Shown: piece by piece, positions 9,301-12,277 of the stretch | Layout of the letters: every line of letters begins with the position of its first letter | Position numbering within the stretch: the stretch's first letter is position 1 | Assembly (NCBI GenBank): GCA_028565715.1 | Contig: JAOXYC010189689.1 | Coordinates: 1-12,277, forward strand | Length of the DNA: 12,277 bases | Reading direction: 5' to 3' | Source of the DNA: Phoronis pallida | Lineage: Eukaryota > Phoronida > Phoronidae | Made by a program: the position numbers and the translations under genes | The notes under the pieces: generated by a model | The model's database searches: none | What the model saw: the letters and a program-made list of their open reading frames with translations, nothing else | What the model was told of the DNA's origin: nothing

Positions 9301-11614
9301 CCAGATGAAAAATAGATAAACAAAGTTTAAGTGCTTCATTATCTAAGTTGAACAATTTAGTGCAATAAGCTCAGACAAGTACCAAATAATGATACGTTGG
9401 CATCACATAGCCAATATCTGCTCTAAACGTAATTATAATTATTGAATTTCTACTGCAATTGATGAAAAGATCATATCAGAAAGAACTGGAAACATTTTAC
9501 TTTGTACTCTTTTTTTGTTGACTGTATCTACATTTTCAATTAAAATTGAAGATAACAACATCTTTGCATATGGTGGTTGGTCGCCATGGATGCAGTGGAC
9601 ATCTTGCGCATGCTCGGAAACTATAACGACACGGAGGAGAACCAGAGAATGCACAAACCCTACACCGGAGCCGGGCAAATATTGTCTGGGAATGCCATAT
9701 GAAGTCGCACCTTGTCCTGGTGAGTTTAATTTAGACCTTCAAGGATGGATAGTTAAATCAAATCAAGAATGTCACCATGATTTGTCAGTTGAATGCTTCC
9801 ACTACACCGGAACCTGAAGTATAACCAACAGGTAATGAAGGCATAATTGGTGAAATGCAAAGTCCATGCAAAATTTACAGAATAGTTTACAAATATTTCA
9901 ACTGATTAAATGAACAAATAACTTTTATAGTGCATATAGATATTTATAGAAATTAGTATGAGTGGGTTAGTTTAGTGGTAGAGAATCTGGCCGGCAATCA
10001 GGAGGCCTGGGTTCGATTCCCAGACCTGTTCTGAATTTTCTGTCTTTTCATTTTATAAAATAGATATTTATGAATGCCTGATTTTTAATTATACTCATCA
10101 ACTAGGTAAGAAGGATAGAGAAATGTGAGTTAGATCTTCTTTTCCAATGATATTCATGTTTTCACTGCTTGTTTTATTTATTTAGGAACTGCCATCTATG
10201 AGTATTGTTCGGATATGGAAGACATTCAAATTTACGCCGATACATGTGAGTATACACGATGCCTATATAGGCACTTTTCTTAATGAAAAAAATATTGTTT
10301 TCCTATATGCCCAAGAATATGATATGACTGGAAGTACAATGAACTATGAATTGCGATTTATATTAAAAAGATATGATAAACCATTTAGCAACATTTGGTT
10401 ACGTAACTTATATTTAAAAAAAATTATATTGCAGCATTTTGTAATGTCAGCGATGGGTCCCAGTATCAAGTGCTCTCACTGCAAGGTCGAGTGTTGGAAG
10501 GTCATGACCTTTCAACCACCATGAATGTCACAAATGGAGAGGATTGTGCACGTGCGTGCATGGAAGATTCGTCATGCAAATCATCAGATTACTACCCTGA
10601 GGACTTGAATTGCACTTTCAAGGCTGCAACATGGCATAACAGTTCCTTGGTGTTTTATGACGATGGAAATAAAACTGATGTCATTCACTATGAATCTCGC
10701 TGTGCAGCAGGTACACGTTTATTTAAAAGTACTCTCTACAATTTAATTTCAACCTTCCCAACTTTGTGTTCAAATCAAGAAAAGTTAGCAAGCTTAAGAT
10801 TACCTTTATTTATTTTGATGATTGTTTTGCAGGAAATGTTTTTATAAATGCCTAAAAGCGTTTGGTGAATGCTTTAGACATGTTCCAATTGAAGCTCTGA
10901 AAATGACGAATCACTTTAAAGTTTTGGAGTACTCATTCCAAAACCCTCAAAATGTTTAGGTGATTTATCTTTTTCGGATGGCACTTTTGATAAACTTTAA
11001 ACTGGCTAATGTACATATTATTGTATTCTTGAAAGGTTTGTGCCCAGAAGGCTGGTTCTCATCACTTGATGGATCAGCGTGTTATTTATTTCTTCCAACA
11101 AGAGTAAACCATTATGACGCTTTGAAGTTCTGCGACCGGCGCAATAGTCATATTGTATATGTTAACGATGTGTCTGAGATGTCTAATCTGAAAGAACTTG
11201 TGGCAGAGTAAGTTAATTTCTTATTTAACAACAATACGGTATATAACATTGTCTTATCCACCGATTACAACAAGTTTCCCCCCATAGACGTTTGGAATTT
11301 GTTAGTACCGAACATTTTGCCATAAATTCCTCTATTTTATTGCAACAGGTTCCAAATTCATTATCAATATGTTGCGTTTTTTATTTTCAGAGCGTCAACC
11401 GTATTTGCCTCATCTTTCAATGAGTTTTGGTTGTCGCATGGTTCCTTGCCAAGAACTAAAGATTGGATAGCTTCCCAAGAGACTGTGCTCAGCCACACTC
11501 ATTACGATGTGAATGCCGAGTGTACTAAGTTAAAGTGTAGTAATGACGAGTGTGAGTCAATGGAGGAATTCTGCACGCACACTTTACCTGTGGTGTGTGA
11601 GATGACACAAACAG
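246..11614 (+). CDS. Partial multi-exon gene: discoidin/TSP1/PAN/C-type-lectin extracellular mosaic protein
   Basis: Span of 20 exons whose join gives about 1088 codons without a stop; each exon is listed separately below. Domain order in the partial protein, by approximate residue: discoidin end 1-44, discoidin 45-197, TSP1 198-253, linker 254-273, PAN 274-365, CTLD 366-491, discoidin 492-640, discoidin 641-788, TSP1 789-844, linker 845-864, PAN 865-956, CTLD 957-1088. All domains are disulfide-rich extracellular types and N-glycosylation sequons are frequent, so a secreted or surface adhesion/recognition protein is inferred. The CTLD at 5339 ends in phase 1 and the next discoidin exon starts in phase 1 with no new signal peptide, so one gene is favoured over two. 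Start, stop and membrane anchor lie outside the window. I do not recognise a named orthologue. Confidence 0.85.
811..840. repeat. Near-perfect palindrome, 14-bp arms with 2-nt spacer
   Basis: Arms CCTGTAGTGCTTTT (811-824) and AAAAGCACTACAGG (827-840) are exact reverse complements. The flanks AGTGCC (800-805) and GGCACT (839-844) would extend the pairing if a short T-rich insertion is bulged out. It lies inside the first intron (379-928), about 90 bp before the acceptor. It could be the end of a fold-back MITE or an intronic hairpin; the rest of the intron shows nothing else I can name. Confidence 0.75.
929..1137 (+). CDS. Exon 2: discoidin domain B, first exon
   Basis: Phase 1 entry after GTTTTAG and phase 0 exit before GTAGGC. 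It encodes the N-terminal half of an F5/8 type C domain: an AFTATTAWQGHTPAHNVRIN stretch, then YAWCPSTKTDPDDYVQVDLG, then VAKTVTQ. The WCP and VQVDLG motifs are family hallmarks (aWcp, LQVDLG), and the canonical TQG is split by the intron after TQ. The homologous exons 10 (5743-5948) and 13 (7653-7846) have the same phases and the same VDLG or IDIG signature. Confidence 0.9.
1138..1515. other. Intron within discoidin domain B
   Basis: 378 bp between GTAGGC and TTTTCAG. It is AT-rich and I see no repeat, RNA gene or coding remnant. Confidence 0.6.
1516..1626 (+). CDS. Exon 3: discoidin domain B, middle exon
   Basis: 111 nt, phase 0-0, from TTTTCAG to GTAAGTG. It encodes GYASNNYWTTSLKIYYSLDG, then YSCVSDIGNTNACIT. 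The opening G completes the TQG motif, and WTTSLKIYYSLDG matches the family's w-tsykl-yS-DG core. Two cysteines flank a short loop and probably pair. The length equals exon 11 (6393-6503) and is one codon more than exon 14 (8614-8721). Confidence 0.9.
1627..2123. other. Intron within discoidin domain B
   Basis: 497 bp. It contains a perfect 14-bp palindrome (AAACACATGTGTTT, 1730-1743) and two copies of CCATCCACC in the same direction (near 1787 and 1985). A minus-strand open frame covers 1715-2098 but resembles no family I know and is probably chance or an unrecognised old repeat. Confidence 0.5.
2124..2262 (+). CDS. Exon 4: discoidin domain B, last exon
   Basis: Phase 0 entry after TTTTAG and phase 1 exit before GTATGT. 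It encodes FTGNTDRSTEVGQVF, then EARYIRVYPVEY and WKCLRMDAIAYHH. This matches the F5/8 type C C-terminal strands, with a cysteine before LRMD likely to pair with the WCP cysteine of exon 2. Domain B thus has four cysteines in three exons. Its closest relative in the window is exon 15 (8944-9085), which also opens with F-GNTDRSS and ends with KCLK. Confidence 0.9.
2339..2372. repeat. Perfect palindrome, 16-bp arms with 2-nt spacer
   Basis: Arms TTTAAACATGATAGTT (2339-2354) and AACTATCATGTTTAAA (2357-2372) are exact reverse complements around TT. It sits about 10 bp from the 3' tail of the minus-strand SINE at 2383-2477, in intron 2263-2818, and may mark an insertion site or a separate hairpin element. 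Confidence 0.8.
2383..2477 (-). mobile_element. tRNA-derived SINE-like element, copy 1
   Basis: Read on the minus strand it has a perfect RNA polymerase III A box (TAGCTCAGTTGG, 2468-2457) and B box (GGTTCGATTCC, 2424-2414), with a five-pair T stem (CTGGG/CCCAG). The acceptor stem pairs poorly and position 33 is C rather than U, so an active tRNA is unlikely. After the tRNA-like head comes GTTCAGATTTTTTCTGTCTT, nearly the same tail as the plus-strand copy at 9957-10050. The shared tail beyond the tRNA part shows a dispersed family rather than a lone tRNA gene. Exact ends are uncertain. The rest of the intron holds only a small hairpin (AAAACAAC/GTTGTTTT, 2590-2610). Confidence 0.7.
2819..2986 (+). 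CDS. Exon 5: thrombospondin type 1 domain
   Basis: 168 nt, phase 1-1, after CTTTCCAG and before GTTAGT. It encodes YGGWSQWGQWSSCRC, then ETVTTRRRERTC, then PGKSCLGKSYDETDCLG. The W-x-x-W-x-x-W array followed by C and an arginine strand (RRRER) is the TSP1 core; WxxW tryptophans are typical C-mannosylation sites. The usual CSxTCG is shortened to CRC, and only five cysteines lie in the exon, against six in a standard TSP1. Exon 16 (9552-9719) is the same length with the same layout. Confidence 0.92.
3089..3453. mobile_element. Possible MITE flanked by TTAA
   Basis: The segment is bounded by TTAA at 3085-3088 and 3454-3457. The left end reads AGAGACACATCC and the right end, reverse complemented, reads AGGGCCCCACCT, a weak inverted match (AG-G-C-CA). 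TTAA target sites suit a piggyBac-like or similar non-autonomous element, but the inverted repeats are short and imperfect. No transposase coding is visible inside. It fills most of intron 2987-3520. Confidence 0.4.
3521..3580 (+). CDS. Exon 6: 60-nt linker exon between TSP1 and PAN
   Basis: Phase 1-1 exon after TTTTCAG and before GTAAGTAG. It encodes DTASYEYCPDLQSFNYYVNT with one cysteine. Exon 17 (10186-10245) is also 60 nt, with TAIYEYC at the same place and a matching ending (YADT). The conserved YEYC may supply the sixth cysteine missing from the preceding TSP1 exon. It is too short for a family assignment. Confidence 0.8.
3840..4115 (+). CDS. Exon 7: PAN/Apple domain
   Basis: 276 nt, phase 1-1, after ATTTTCAG and before GTAAAA. 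It encodes 92 residues with six cysteines in PAN order: YC near the start, KDCAHAC, TNC, KDC and MRC at the end. LKGRYIQGHDVV is the family's early strand pair and DCAHACMNDTNCSSADYN its helix and loop. Several N-glycosylation sequons are present (NLS, NVT, NDT, NKT twice). PAN domains bind proteins or carbohydrates in extracellular mosaics. Exon 18 (10435-10710) has identical length, phases and cysteine spacing pattern. Confidence 0.9.
4116..4532. other. Intron between PAN and CTLD
   Basis: 417 bp of AT-rich sequence from GTAAAA to CATTTCAG. Small open frames in it are not preserved by any recognisable motif. I see no element here. Confidence 0.6.
4533..4707 (+). CDS. Exon 8: C-type-lectin-like domain, first half
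   Basis: Phase 1 entry after ACATTTCAG and phase 2 exit before GTACAT. It encodes DVCPDGWFSLNSQCYLLVEG, then ALRYCDRKNAHVVYVNDANE. CP-GWF, CY and the A--YC----A-VVYVND-NE run correspond to the first strands and helices of the CTLD fold. The domain is completed by exon 9 across a phase-2 intron. It contains three cysteines. Exon 19 (11036-11207) is the duplicate. Confidence 0.92.
4709..4860. repeat. (ATA)n-linked dispersed repeat with AAAGCGCTT motif, copy 1
   Basis: Begins one base into the exon 8 donor with an ATAATAATAATA run, continues with CATATAACGCTTTATC and CTAAAGCGCTTCACAC, and then a region with CAACTCCCCAGAGACCATG. The combination of a trinucleotide run, a -TATA-CGCTTT- block and AAAGCGCTTCACA resembles a short repeat common in marine animal genomes (from memory, not searched). 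A shorter copy lies at 6226-6308. The right boundary is uncertain. The rest of intron 4708-5136 is featureless. Confidence 0.5.
5137..5339 (+). CDS. Exon 9: C-type-lectin-like domain, second half
   Basis: Phase 2 entry after CTTTGTAG and phase 1 exit before GTGTGT. It encodes NAFWLTTGSD, then SSECTRLNCTGYTCDWEPAQC and ITVICEMMTTG. FWLTTG stands for the WIGL-type core and TVICEM for the closing -yICE- strand. Five cysteines here plus three in exon 8 give eight. The long-loop sugar/calcium motifs EPN or QPD and WND are absent, so a calcium-independent or non-sugar ligand is more likely. N-glycosylation sequons: NVS, NYT, NCT, NIT. Confidence 0.9.
5340..5742. other. Intron between the two cassettes
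   Basis: 403 bp joining CTLD to the next discoidin domain, from GTGTGT to TTTTCACAG. It contains a small interrupted palindrome (GTGTC...GACAC, about 5519-5537) and nothing that looks like a promoter, signal-peptide exon or transcription end, so it behaves as an intron rather than an intergenic region. Confidence 0.6.
5743..5948 (+). CDS. Exon 10: discoidin domain A', first exon
   Basis: Phase 1 entry after TTTTTCACAG and phase 0 exit before GTAAAT. It encodes SSSFTSSRDYSGSFSAYHLR, then GWFPPDTNDPMDFVQVDLG and VTKTQTM. It follows the F5/8 type C pattern, but the cysteine of WCP is replaced by phenylalanine (GWFPP), and the canonical TQ before the intron reads TM. This begins the second cassette. 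Confidence 0.88.
6059..6092. repeat. Short inverted repeat AAACTCGTC/GACGAGTTT
   Basis: Nine-base arms (about 6059-6067 and 6084-6092) around a 16-nt loop in intron 5949-6392. It is a local hairpin of unknown meaning, perhaps part of the same element as the inverted repeat that follows. Confidence 0.5.
6102..6225. repeat. 12-bp perfect inverted repeat around a 100-bp core
   Basis: TTTCTCACATGA (6102-6113) and TCATGTGAGAAA (6214-6225) are exact reverse complements. The core between them carries no coding signal. The right arm runs straight into an (AAT)n tract. It is compatible with a tiny MITE, but no clear target duplication was found. Confidence 0.45.
6226..6308. repeat. (AAT)n microsatellite and AAAGCACTTTACA repeat, copy 2
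   Basis: An imperfect AAT run (about 6226-6252) followed by GTGCTTATATTCCGCTCT and CAAAGCACTTTACATT. Order and wording parallel the repeat at 4709-4860 (trinucleotide run, then a TATA/CGCTT block, then AAAGC-CTT-ACA), so both are probably copies of one dispersed family, this one shorter and more decayed. Confidence 0.45.
6393..6503 (+). CDS. Exon 11: discoidin domain A', middle exon
   Basis: 111 nt, phase 0-0, after TTTTTTTACAG and before GTAAATC. It encodes YTETMEIHLSLDGLKFECIA, then PDFCKE. The S-DG--F-C core and two cysteines match exons 3 and 14. TETMEIHLSLDG replaces the usual wvtsykl-yS-DG strand. Confidence 0.88.
6504..6928. other. Intron within discoidin domain A'
   Basis: 425 bp, very AT-rich, with runs such as TAATTAATAATTATT. 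I see no repeat family or coding remnant. Confidence 0.6.
6929..7058 (+). CDS. Exon 12: discoidin domain A', last exon
   Basis: Phase 0 entry after GTTTACAG and phase 1 exit before GTAAGTAC. It encodes FVCNSDRGVATQIF, then QFLRLRPV and ALRLEVYV. It fits the F5/8 type C C-terminus, but the F-GN-DR opening has become FVCNSDR, which adds a cysteine and leaves this domain with three, an odd number. The exon is rich in arginine. ALRLEVY resembles MRLEVY of exon 1, supporting descent from domain A rather than B. Confidence 0.88.
7094..7230. repeat. Intronic segment bounded by AATCATCCAG/CTGGATGATT, with a hammerhead-like core on the minus strand
   Basis: Ten-base inverted repeats at 7094-7103 and 7221-7230 enclose a segment that, on the minus strand, has CTGATGA (7202-7196) followed 20 nt later by GAAAC (7175-7171), the spacing of conserved core parts of a hammerhead ribozyme. 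Such motifs occur in Penelope-like and related retroelements. The stems I can draw are weak, so the ribozyme reading is tentative. The rest of intron 7059-7652 shows nothing else. Confidence 0.3.
7653..7846 (+). CDS. Exon 13: discoidin domain B', first exon
   Basis: Phase 1 entry after TTATCCACAG and phase 0 exit before GTAAGT. It encodes EPSRLMVQDFLDNALSSSTD, then HYGWCPRQDDTDPYLQIDIG and IIEKIETK. GWCP and LQIDIG are the discoidin hallmarks. The cysteine that A' lost is present, so this is the B-type domain of the second cassette, equivalent to exon 2, though 15 nt shorter. Confidence 0.9.
7909..8271. mobile_element. Long fold-back (inverted-repeat) MITE-like element
   Basis: The two halves are inverted copies along nearly their whole length. 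Exact arms: GTGATTTAATGCCAA (8035-8049) and TTGGCATTAAATCAC (8132-8146). Farther out, 7985-8010 matches 8171-8196 inverted at 22 of 26 bases, and TGGGTCAG (7962-7969) pairs with CTGACCCA (8212-8219). The centre is a hairpin, GATTGTTATTCG (8058-8069) with CGAATAACAATC (8080-8091). AAGTAAC occurs just outside both ends (7902-7908 and 8272-8278), a possible target duplication. No coding is present. It fills much of intron 7847-8613. Confidence 0.75.
8614..8721 (+). CDS. Exon 14: discoidin domain B', middle exon
   Basis: 108 nt, phase 0-0, after TTATTTTCAG and before GTAAGT. It encodes GYTHGDHWTKILEIYTSLDG, then SFNCITELASSNCEV. The GY----W-----IY-SLDG pattern and paired cysteines match exon 3, with one codon fewer. 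Confidence 0.9.
8944..9085 (+). CDS. Exon 15: discoidin domain B', last exon
   Basis: Phase 0 entry after CTATTCCAG and phase 1 exit before GTGAGT. It encodes FEGNTDRSSKVQQKFPLIE, then LRYLRLKPLL and LKCLKVEIYVYPQG. GNTDRSS is shared with exon 4 at the same place, and KCLK supplies the fourth cysteine of the domain, as KCLR does in domain B. Confidence 0.9.
9086..9551. other. Intron before TSP1'
   Basis: 466 bp. An open frame at 9130-9315 (about 61 codons, less AT-rich than its flanks) matches nothing I recognise. The acceptor is unusual: the T-rich tract ends near 9518 and the first AG after it is in ATTGAAG just before exon 16, with purine-rich sequence directly upstream. Confidence 0.5.
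9552..9719 (+). CDS. Exon 16: thrombospondin type 1 domain, second copy
   Basis: 168 nt, phase 1-1, exactly the length of exon 5. It encodes YGGWSPWMQWTSCACSE, then ITTRRRTREC, then PGKYCLGMPYEVAPCPG. The W-x-x-W-x-x-W-x-x-C array and RRRTR strand identify TSP1, and the CxC shortening (CAC) and five cysteines repeat the pattern of the first copy. The 5' splice acceptor is weak (ATTGAAG), but the phase and length match to exon 5 fix it. The donor is GTGAGT. Confidence 0.9.
9957..10050 (+). mobile_element. tRNA-derived SINE-like element, copy 2
   Basis: Plus-strand A box TTAGTTTAGTGG (9967-9978) and perfect B box GGTTCGATTCC (10010-10020), with CTGGG/CCCAG T stem and CCGGCAAT in the anticodon region as in copy 1. 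It is followed by GTTCTGAATTTTCTGTCTTT, matching the tail of copy 1 at 2383-2477. The stem around CCGGCAAT is CTG/CAG here and CCG/CGG in copy 1, a paired change. No convincing acceptor stem, so not a functional tRNA. It lies in intron 9720-10185, whose remainder is plain AT-rich sequence. Confidence 0.7.
10186..10245 (+). CDS. Exon 17: 60-nt linker exon, second copy
   Basis: Phase 1-1, after TTATTTAG and before GTGAGT. It encodes GTAIYEYCSDMEDIQIYADT. TA-YEYC-D matches exon 6, including the single cysteine, while the rest has diverged. Same size and position between TSP1 and PAN. Confidence 0.8.
10435..10710 (+). CDS. Exon 18: PAN/Apple domain, second copy
   Basis: 276 nt, phase 1-1, after TATATTGCAG and before GTACAC; identical in length to exon 7. 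It encodes LSLQGRVLEGHDLSTTMNVT, then DCARACMEDSSCKSSDYY and GNKTDVIHYESRC. The six PAN cysteines fall where they do in exon 7. VTNGEDCARAC against VTSAKDCAHAC and the shared GNKTD sequon show duplication. Further sequons: NVS, NVT, NCT, NSS. Confidence 0.9.
10711..11035. other. Intron between PAN' and CTLD'
   Basis: 325 bp with a small hairpin, GTTTTGGA (10921-10928) and TCCAAAAC (10937-10944), loop of eight. No other structure or coding remnant seen. Confidence 0.6.
11036..11207 (+). CDS. Exon 19: C-type-lectin-like domain, second copy, first half
   Basis: Phase 1 entry after TCTTGAAAG and phase 2 exit before GTAAGT. It encodes GLCPEGWFSSLDGSACYLFL, then ALKFCDRRNSHIVYVNDVSE. It aligns with exon 8 throughout (CP-GWFS, CYL, AL--CDR-N-H-VYVND). 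One codon shorter, same three cysteines, same split at the intron. Confidence 0.92.
11391..11614 (+). CDS. Exon 20: C-type-lectin-like domain, second copy, second half
   Basis: Phase 2 entry after TTATTTTCAG and phase 1 exit before GTAAGG. It encodes SSFNEFWLSHGSLPRTKDWI, then AECTKLKCSNDECESMEEFC and LPVVCEMTQTG. It matches exon 9 in its five cysteines and in ECT-L-C and V-CEM-T-TG, but is 21 nt longer, the extra residues lying around the FWL core and the following loop. EPN, QPD and WND are absent here too. The phase-1 exit shows that another exon follows beyond the window. Confidence 0.9.
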
Positions 11615-11631
11615 GTAAGGTTTCATTTTGT

Positions 11632-11940
11632 CCCAGGGGGTACTTCCATTGTAGGGGTGGGTAAGGATGCGCTGCGGATTTGGGTCCGATTTTCTTCGAT
11701 TTTGGTATCCATGGGTTGTTTTTTTAGACATATTTTGTTATAGACATGGGTCACTTTTTTGCCATTTTAAGGTATTTTAGCGTCTAGGTACAGAAATGGG
11801 TCTGTATTTAACATTATTTTGGAAAATTTGGTATTCATATGGGTGTCATTTTTTCCCTTCACTGGGTATTTAGACGGGTGTGCTTTTTGACTTAAGCATG
11901 GCACATCCCTACCCAATTTTAATCGAAGTACCCCCCTGTG
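11632..11940. mobile_element. hAT-like non-autonomous element (MITE) with 8-bp target duplication
   Basis: CATTTTGT occurs directly on both sides (11624-11631 and 11941-11948). The ends are inverted: CCCAGGGGGTACTTCCATT on the left, and CACAGGGGGGTACTTCGATT on the right when reverse complemented. Similarity goes on inward (GTGGGTAAGGATGCGC against TTGGGTAGGGATGTGC), giving a terminal repeat of about 45 bp. CAGGG-type termini with 8-bp duplications are typical of the hAT superfamily. The interior has loose repeats of ATGGGT followed by T-rich sequence, at 11711, 11746, 11796, 11839 and (as ACGGGT) 11874. No transposase is present. Confidence 0.8.
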
Positions 11941-12092
11941 CATTTTGTAAAGATATGTGGGTCTGTCAGCGGGAGTATCGTCTGCTTTCACATTGTTAAG
12001 GTTTTAAAGTAGGGAAGAACATATGATGGAATGAAATGTTCATACTGACTCCTGATAACATAATAATAAAAAGTTCCTTACAAGGTGAGTGA

Positions 12093-12277
12093 GTTGTTCA
12101 GATGTTTCAATCCGTCCCCAACGGATTTTTCTCAATGACTGCGGTGATATCTTCTTGGATTTATAATCAACACCCTCATCGTAAACCCTATGAACATCAA
12201 GATGGCCCCACTGTTGCCATCCCTTACATCAAAGGTTTATCAGAACAACTTAGACGGACATATAAATCTCATGGAGT
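12093..12277 (+). mobile_element. Penelope-like retroelement fragment (reverse-transcriptase C-terminal region)
   Basis: An open frame follows a TGA at 12090 and runs off the right edge. It encodes FQSVPNGFFSM early, then DGPTVAIPYIKGLSEQLRR and YKSHG. The PY-KGLSE-(I/L)RR block is characteristic of the segment between the reverse transcriptase and the GIY-YIG endonuclease of Penelope-like elements (family knowledge, from memory). It lies in the intron after exon 20, same strand as the gene, and seems to be a decayed insertion. Its 3' part, if kept, lies outside the window. Confidence 0.65.

Noticed and set aside
9130-9315. 61-codon plus-strand open frame and its antisense partner
   Set aside because: Inside an intron, no recognisable domain, no splice sites that would keep the gene's frame; open frames of this size arise by chance.
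1-12277. CRISPR array, bacterial operon or phage system
   Set aside because: There are no spaced identical repeats, no ribosome binding sites and no long open frames; the exon-intron structure is clearly eukaryotic.

Overview
The window looks like nuclear DNA of a marine invertebrate animal. Coding sequence is AT-rich and cut into 20 short exons by GT-AG introns of roughly 180-770 bp. The introns carry tRNA-derived SINEs, hAT-like and fold-back MITEs, an (AAT)n-linked GCGCTT-type repeat and a Penelope-like retroelement fragment. The species cannot be fixed from this sequence; a cnidarian, hemichordate, echinoderm or cephalochordate is plausible (inference).

One plus-strand gene explains all the coding signal. 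It is open at both ends: no start codon, signal peptide, transmembrane segment, terminal stop or poly(A) site is visible. The 20 exons (3265 nt, about 1088 codons) join in frame with no internal stop. The product is an extracellular mosaic of F5/8 type C (discoidin), thrombospondin type 1 (TSP1), PAN/Apple and C-type-lectin-like (CTLD) domains.

Layout: the last exon of a first discoidin domain (246-378); a second discoidin domain (929-2262); TSP1 (2819-2986); a 60-nt linker exon (3521-3580); PAN (3840-4115); CTLD (4533-5339). The whole order then repeats: discoidin A' (5743-7058), discoidin B' (7653-9085), TSP1' (9552-9719), linker' (10186-10245), PAN' (10435-10710), CTLD' (11036-11614). The last intron runs off the right edge. 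The second half is therefore a tandem copy of a cassette of about 6.5 kb, with matching exon lengths and identical intron phases. Every domain block is phase 1-1, the class that allows in-frame domain shuffling. The protein divergence and the unrelated introns show that the duplication is old.

By family knowledge the protein should be secreted or cell-surface. The discoidin and CTLD modules suggest binding to glycans, lipids or matrix, TSP1 adhesion, and PAN protein or carbohydrate contacts. Both CTLDs lack the classical calcium/sugar motifs, so sugar binding is not assured. Most of the non-coding interest lies in the introns: an inverted-repeat element (about 7909-8271), a hAT-like MITE with 8-bp target duplications (11632-11940), two opposed tRNA-derived SINEs, two near-perfect palindromes and a Penelope-like reverse-transcriptase remnant at the right edge.
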